Shown here piece after piece: positions 13,387 through 13,524 of a stretch of 13,524 nucleotides of DNA. The position numbers were made by a program, and so were the translations under genes. Under the pieces are notes generated by a model, which searched no databases, had not been told where the DNA came from, and saw only the letters and a list, made by a program, of their open reading frames with translations. Origin of the DNA: Deltaproteobacteria bacterium. GTDB lineage: Bacteria; Desulfobacterota; Desulfobacteria; Desulfobacterales; ETH-SRB1. The stretch lies in assembly GCA_030627405.1 (NCBI GenBank), contig DAOUSD010000018.1, positions 1-13,524 on the forward strand. The letters run 5' to 3'. The stretch's first letter is position 1. The number at the start of each line of letters is the position of its first letter.

Positions 13387-13524
13387 AGACATTTGTTTCC
13401 TGGAGCGGAGGAAAAGACGCAGCTCTTTCGTATTACAGGGTGATGGGAGATTTTCATGTAACTCATCTCTTAAACATGGTGGCTGAAGACGGCCGGATTT
13501 CCCGATCTCACGGTATCAGGACAG
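13368..13524 (+). CDS. DUF71/Dph6-like ATP-binding protein, 5' end (partial)
   Basis: The first 52 residues are visible before the window ends. ATG 13368 has GGAG (13354-13357) 10 bases upstream and overlaps the preceding gene by 19 bases. The PP-loop VSWSGGKDAALSYY and the following LLNMVAEDGRISRSHGIR are the typical start of the COG2102/DUF71 (diphthine-ammonia ligase-like, ATP_bind_4) family. In bacteria this family does not make diphthamide; one subgroup has been predicted, from gene neighbourhoods, to act in B12 salvage. The position here, directly after cbi genes, fits that subgroup. The C-terminal domain that decides the subgroup lies outside the window. Confidence 0.85.
   Translation, partial: MERSKVKTFVSWSGGKDAALSYYRVMGDFHVTHLLNMVAEDGRISRSHGIRT

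Noticed and set aside
1..13524. CRISPR array, tRNA or rRNA genes, phage or IS genes
   Set aside because: No regularly spaced direct repeats, no cloverleaf or rRNA-like sequence, and no transposase, integrase or phage-type protein seen on either strand.

Overview
The window is one long, co-directional (+ strand) cobalamin (vitamin B12) locus. It runs from a cobalamin-riboswitch leader through an exported cobalt chelatase and a BtuCDF-type ABC transporter into almost the whole corrin-ring part of the anaerobic pathway. It ends in two ATP-pyrophosphatase-type genes. The organism is most likely an anaerobic deltaproteobacterium (sulfate-reducer type, Desulfobacterales-like). The reasons are the AT-leaning sequence, the periplasmic CbiK type known from Desulfovibrio, the cobalt-early gene set (CbiK, CbiD, CbiG, CbiH), and the CbiET and CbiFG fusions. 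No 16S or other phylogenetic marker is present, so this is an inference.

Layout. 1-248: the 3' end of an isochorismatase-like cysteine hydrolase, probably unrelated to the locus. 249-649: leader with a sigma70-like promoter (310-337), a cobalamin riboswitch (344-515) and an intrinsic terminator (580-616). 650-910: a small protein of unknown function. 938-1819: CbiK with a signal peptide. 1826-4672: permease, ATPase and periplasmic binding protein of a FecCD/BtuCDF-type importer. 4784-5392: CbiC. 5517-6254: CbiL. 6235-7290: a Gate-domain membrane protein. 7454-8584: CbiD. 8581-9825: CbiE-CbiT fusion. 9822-11678: CbiF-CbiG fusion. 11570-12442: CbiH. 12439-13386: an asparagine-synthetase-like amidoligase domain with a Zn-ribbon tail. 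13368-end: start of a DUF71/Dph6-like ATP-binding protein, cut by the window edge.

How the genes work together. Low cobalamin should let transcription pass the riboswitch terminator and express uptake (BtuCDF-like) and synthesis together. The ring enzymes cover cobalt insertion (CbiK), C20 (CbiL), C17 and ring contraction (CbiH), C11 (CbiF), lactone opening (CbiG), C1 (CbiD), C5/C15 plus decarboxylation (CbiET) and the methyl migration to cobyrinate (CbiC). The precorrin-6A reductase CbiJ is the one ring step not seen. The amidation, adenosylation and nucleotide-loop genes (CbiA, CbiP, CbiB, CobU, CobS, CobT) are also absent and must lie elsewhere or downstream.

The most interesting points are: (i) the only chelatase in a biosynthetic operon is predicted to be exported and sits directly before an importer; (ii) two different ATP-pyrophosphatase-type enzymes are translationally coupled to cbiH; (iii) cbiG and cbiH overlap by 109 bases in different frames, with the CbiH domain beginning where CbiG stops; (iv) three unrelated long palindromic elements lie between otherwise tightly packed genes, two of them supplying the stop codon of the gene upstream; (v) the transporter ATPase has Gln in place of the H-loop His.
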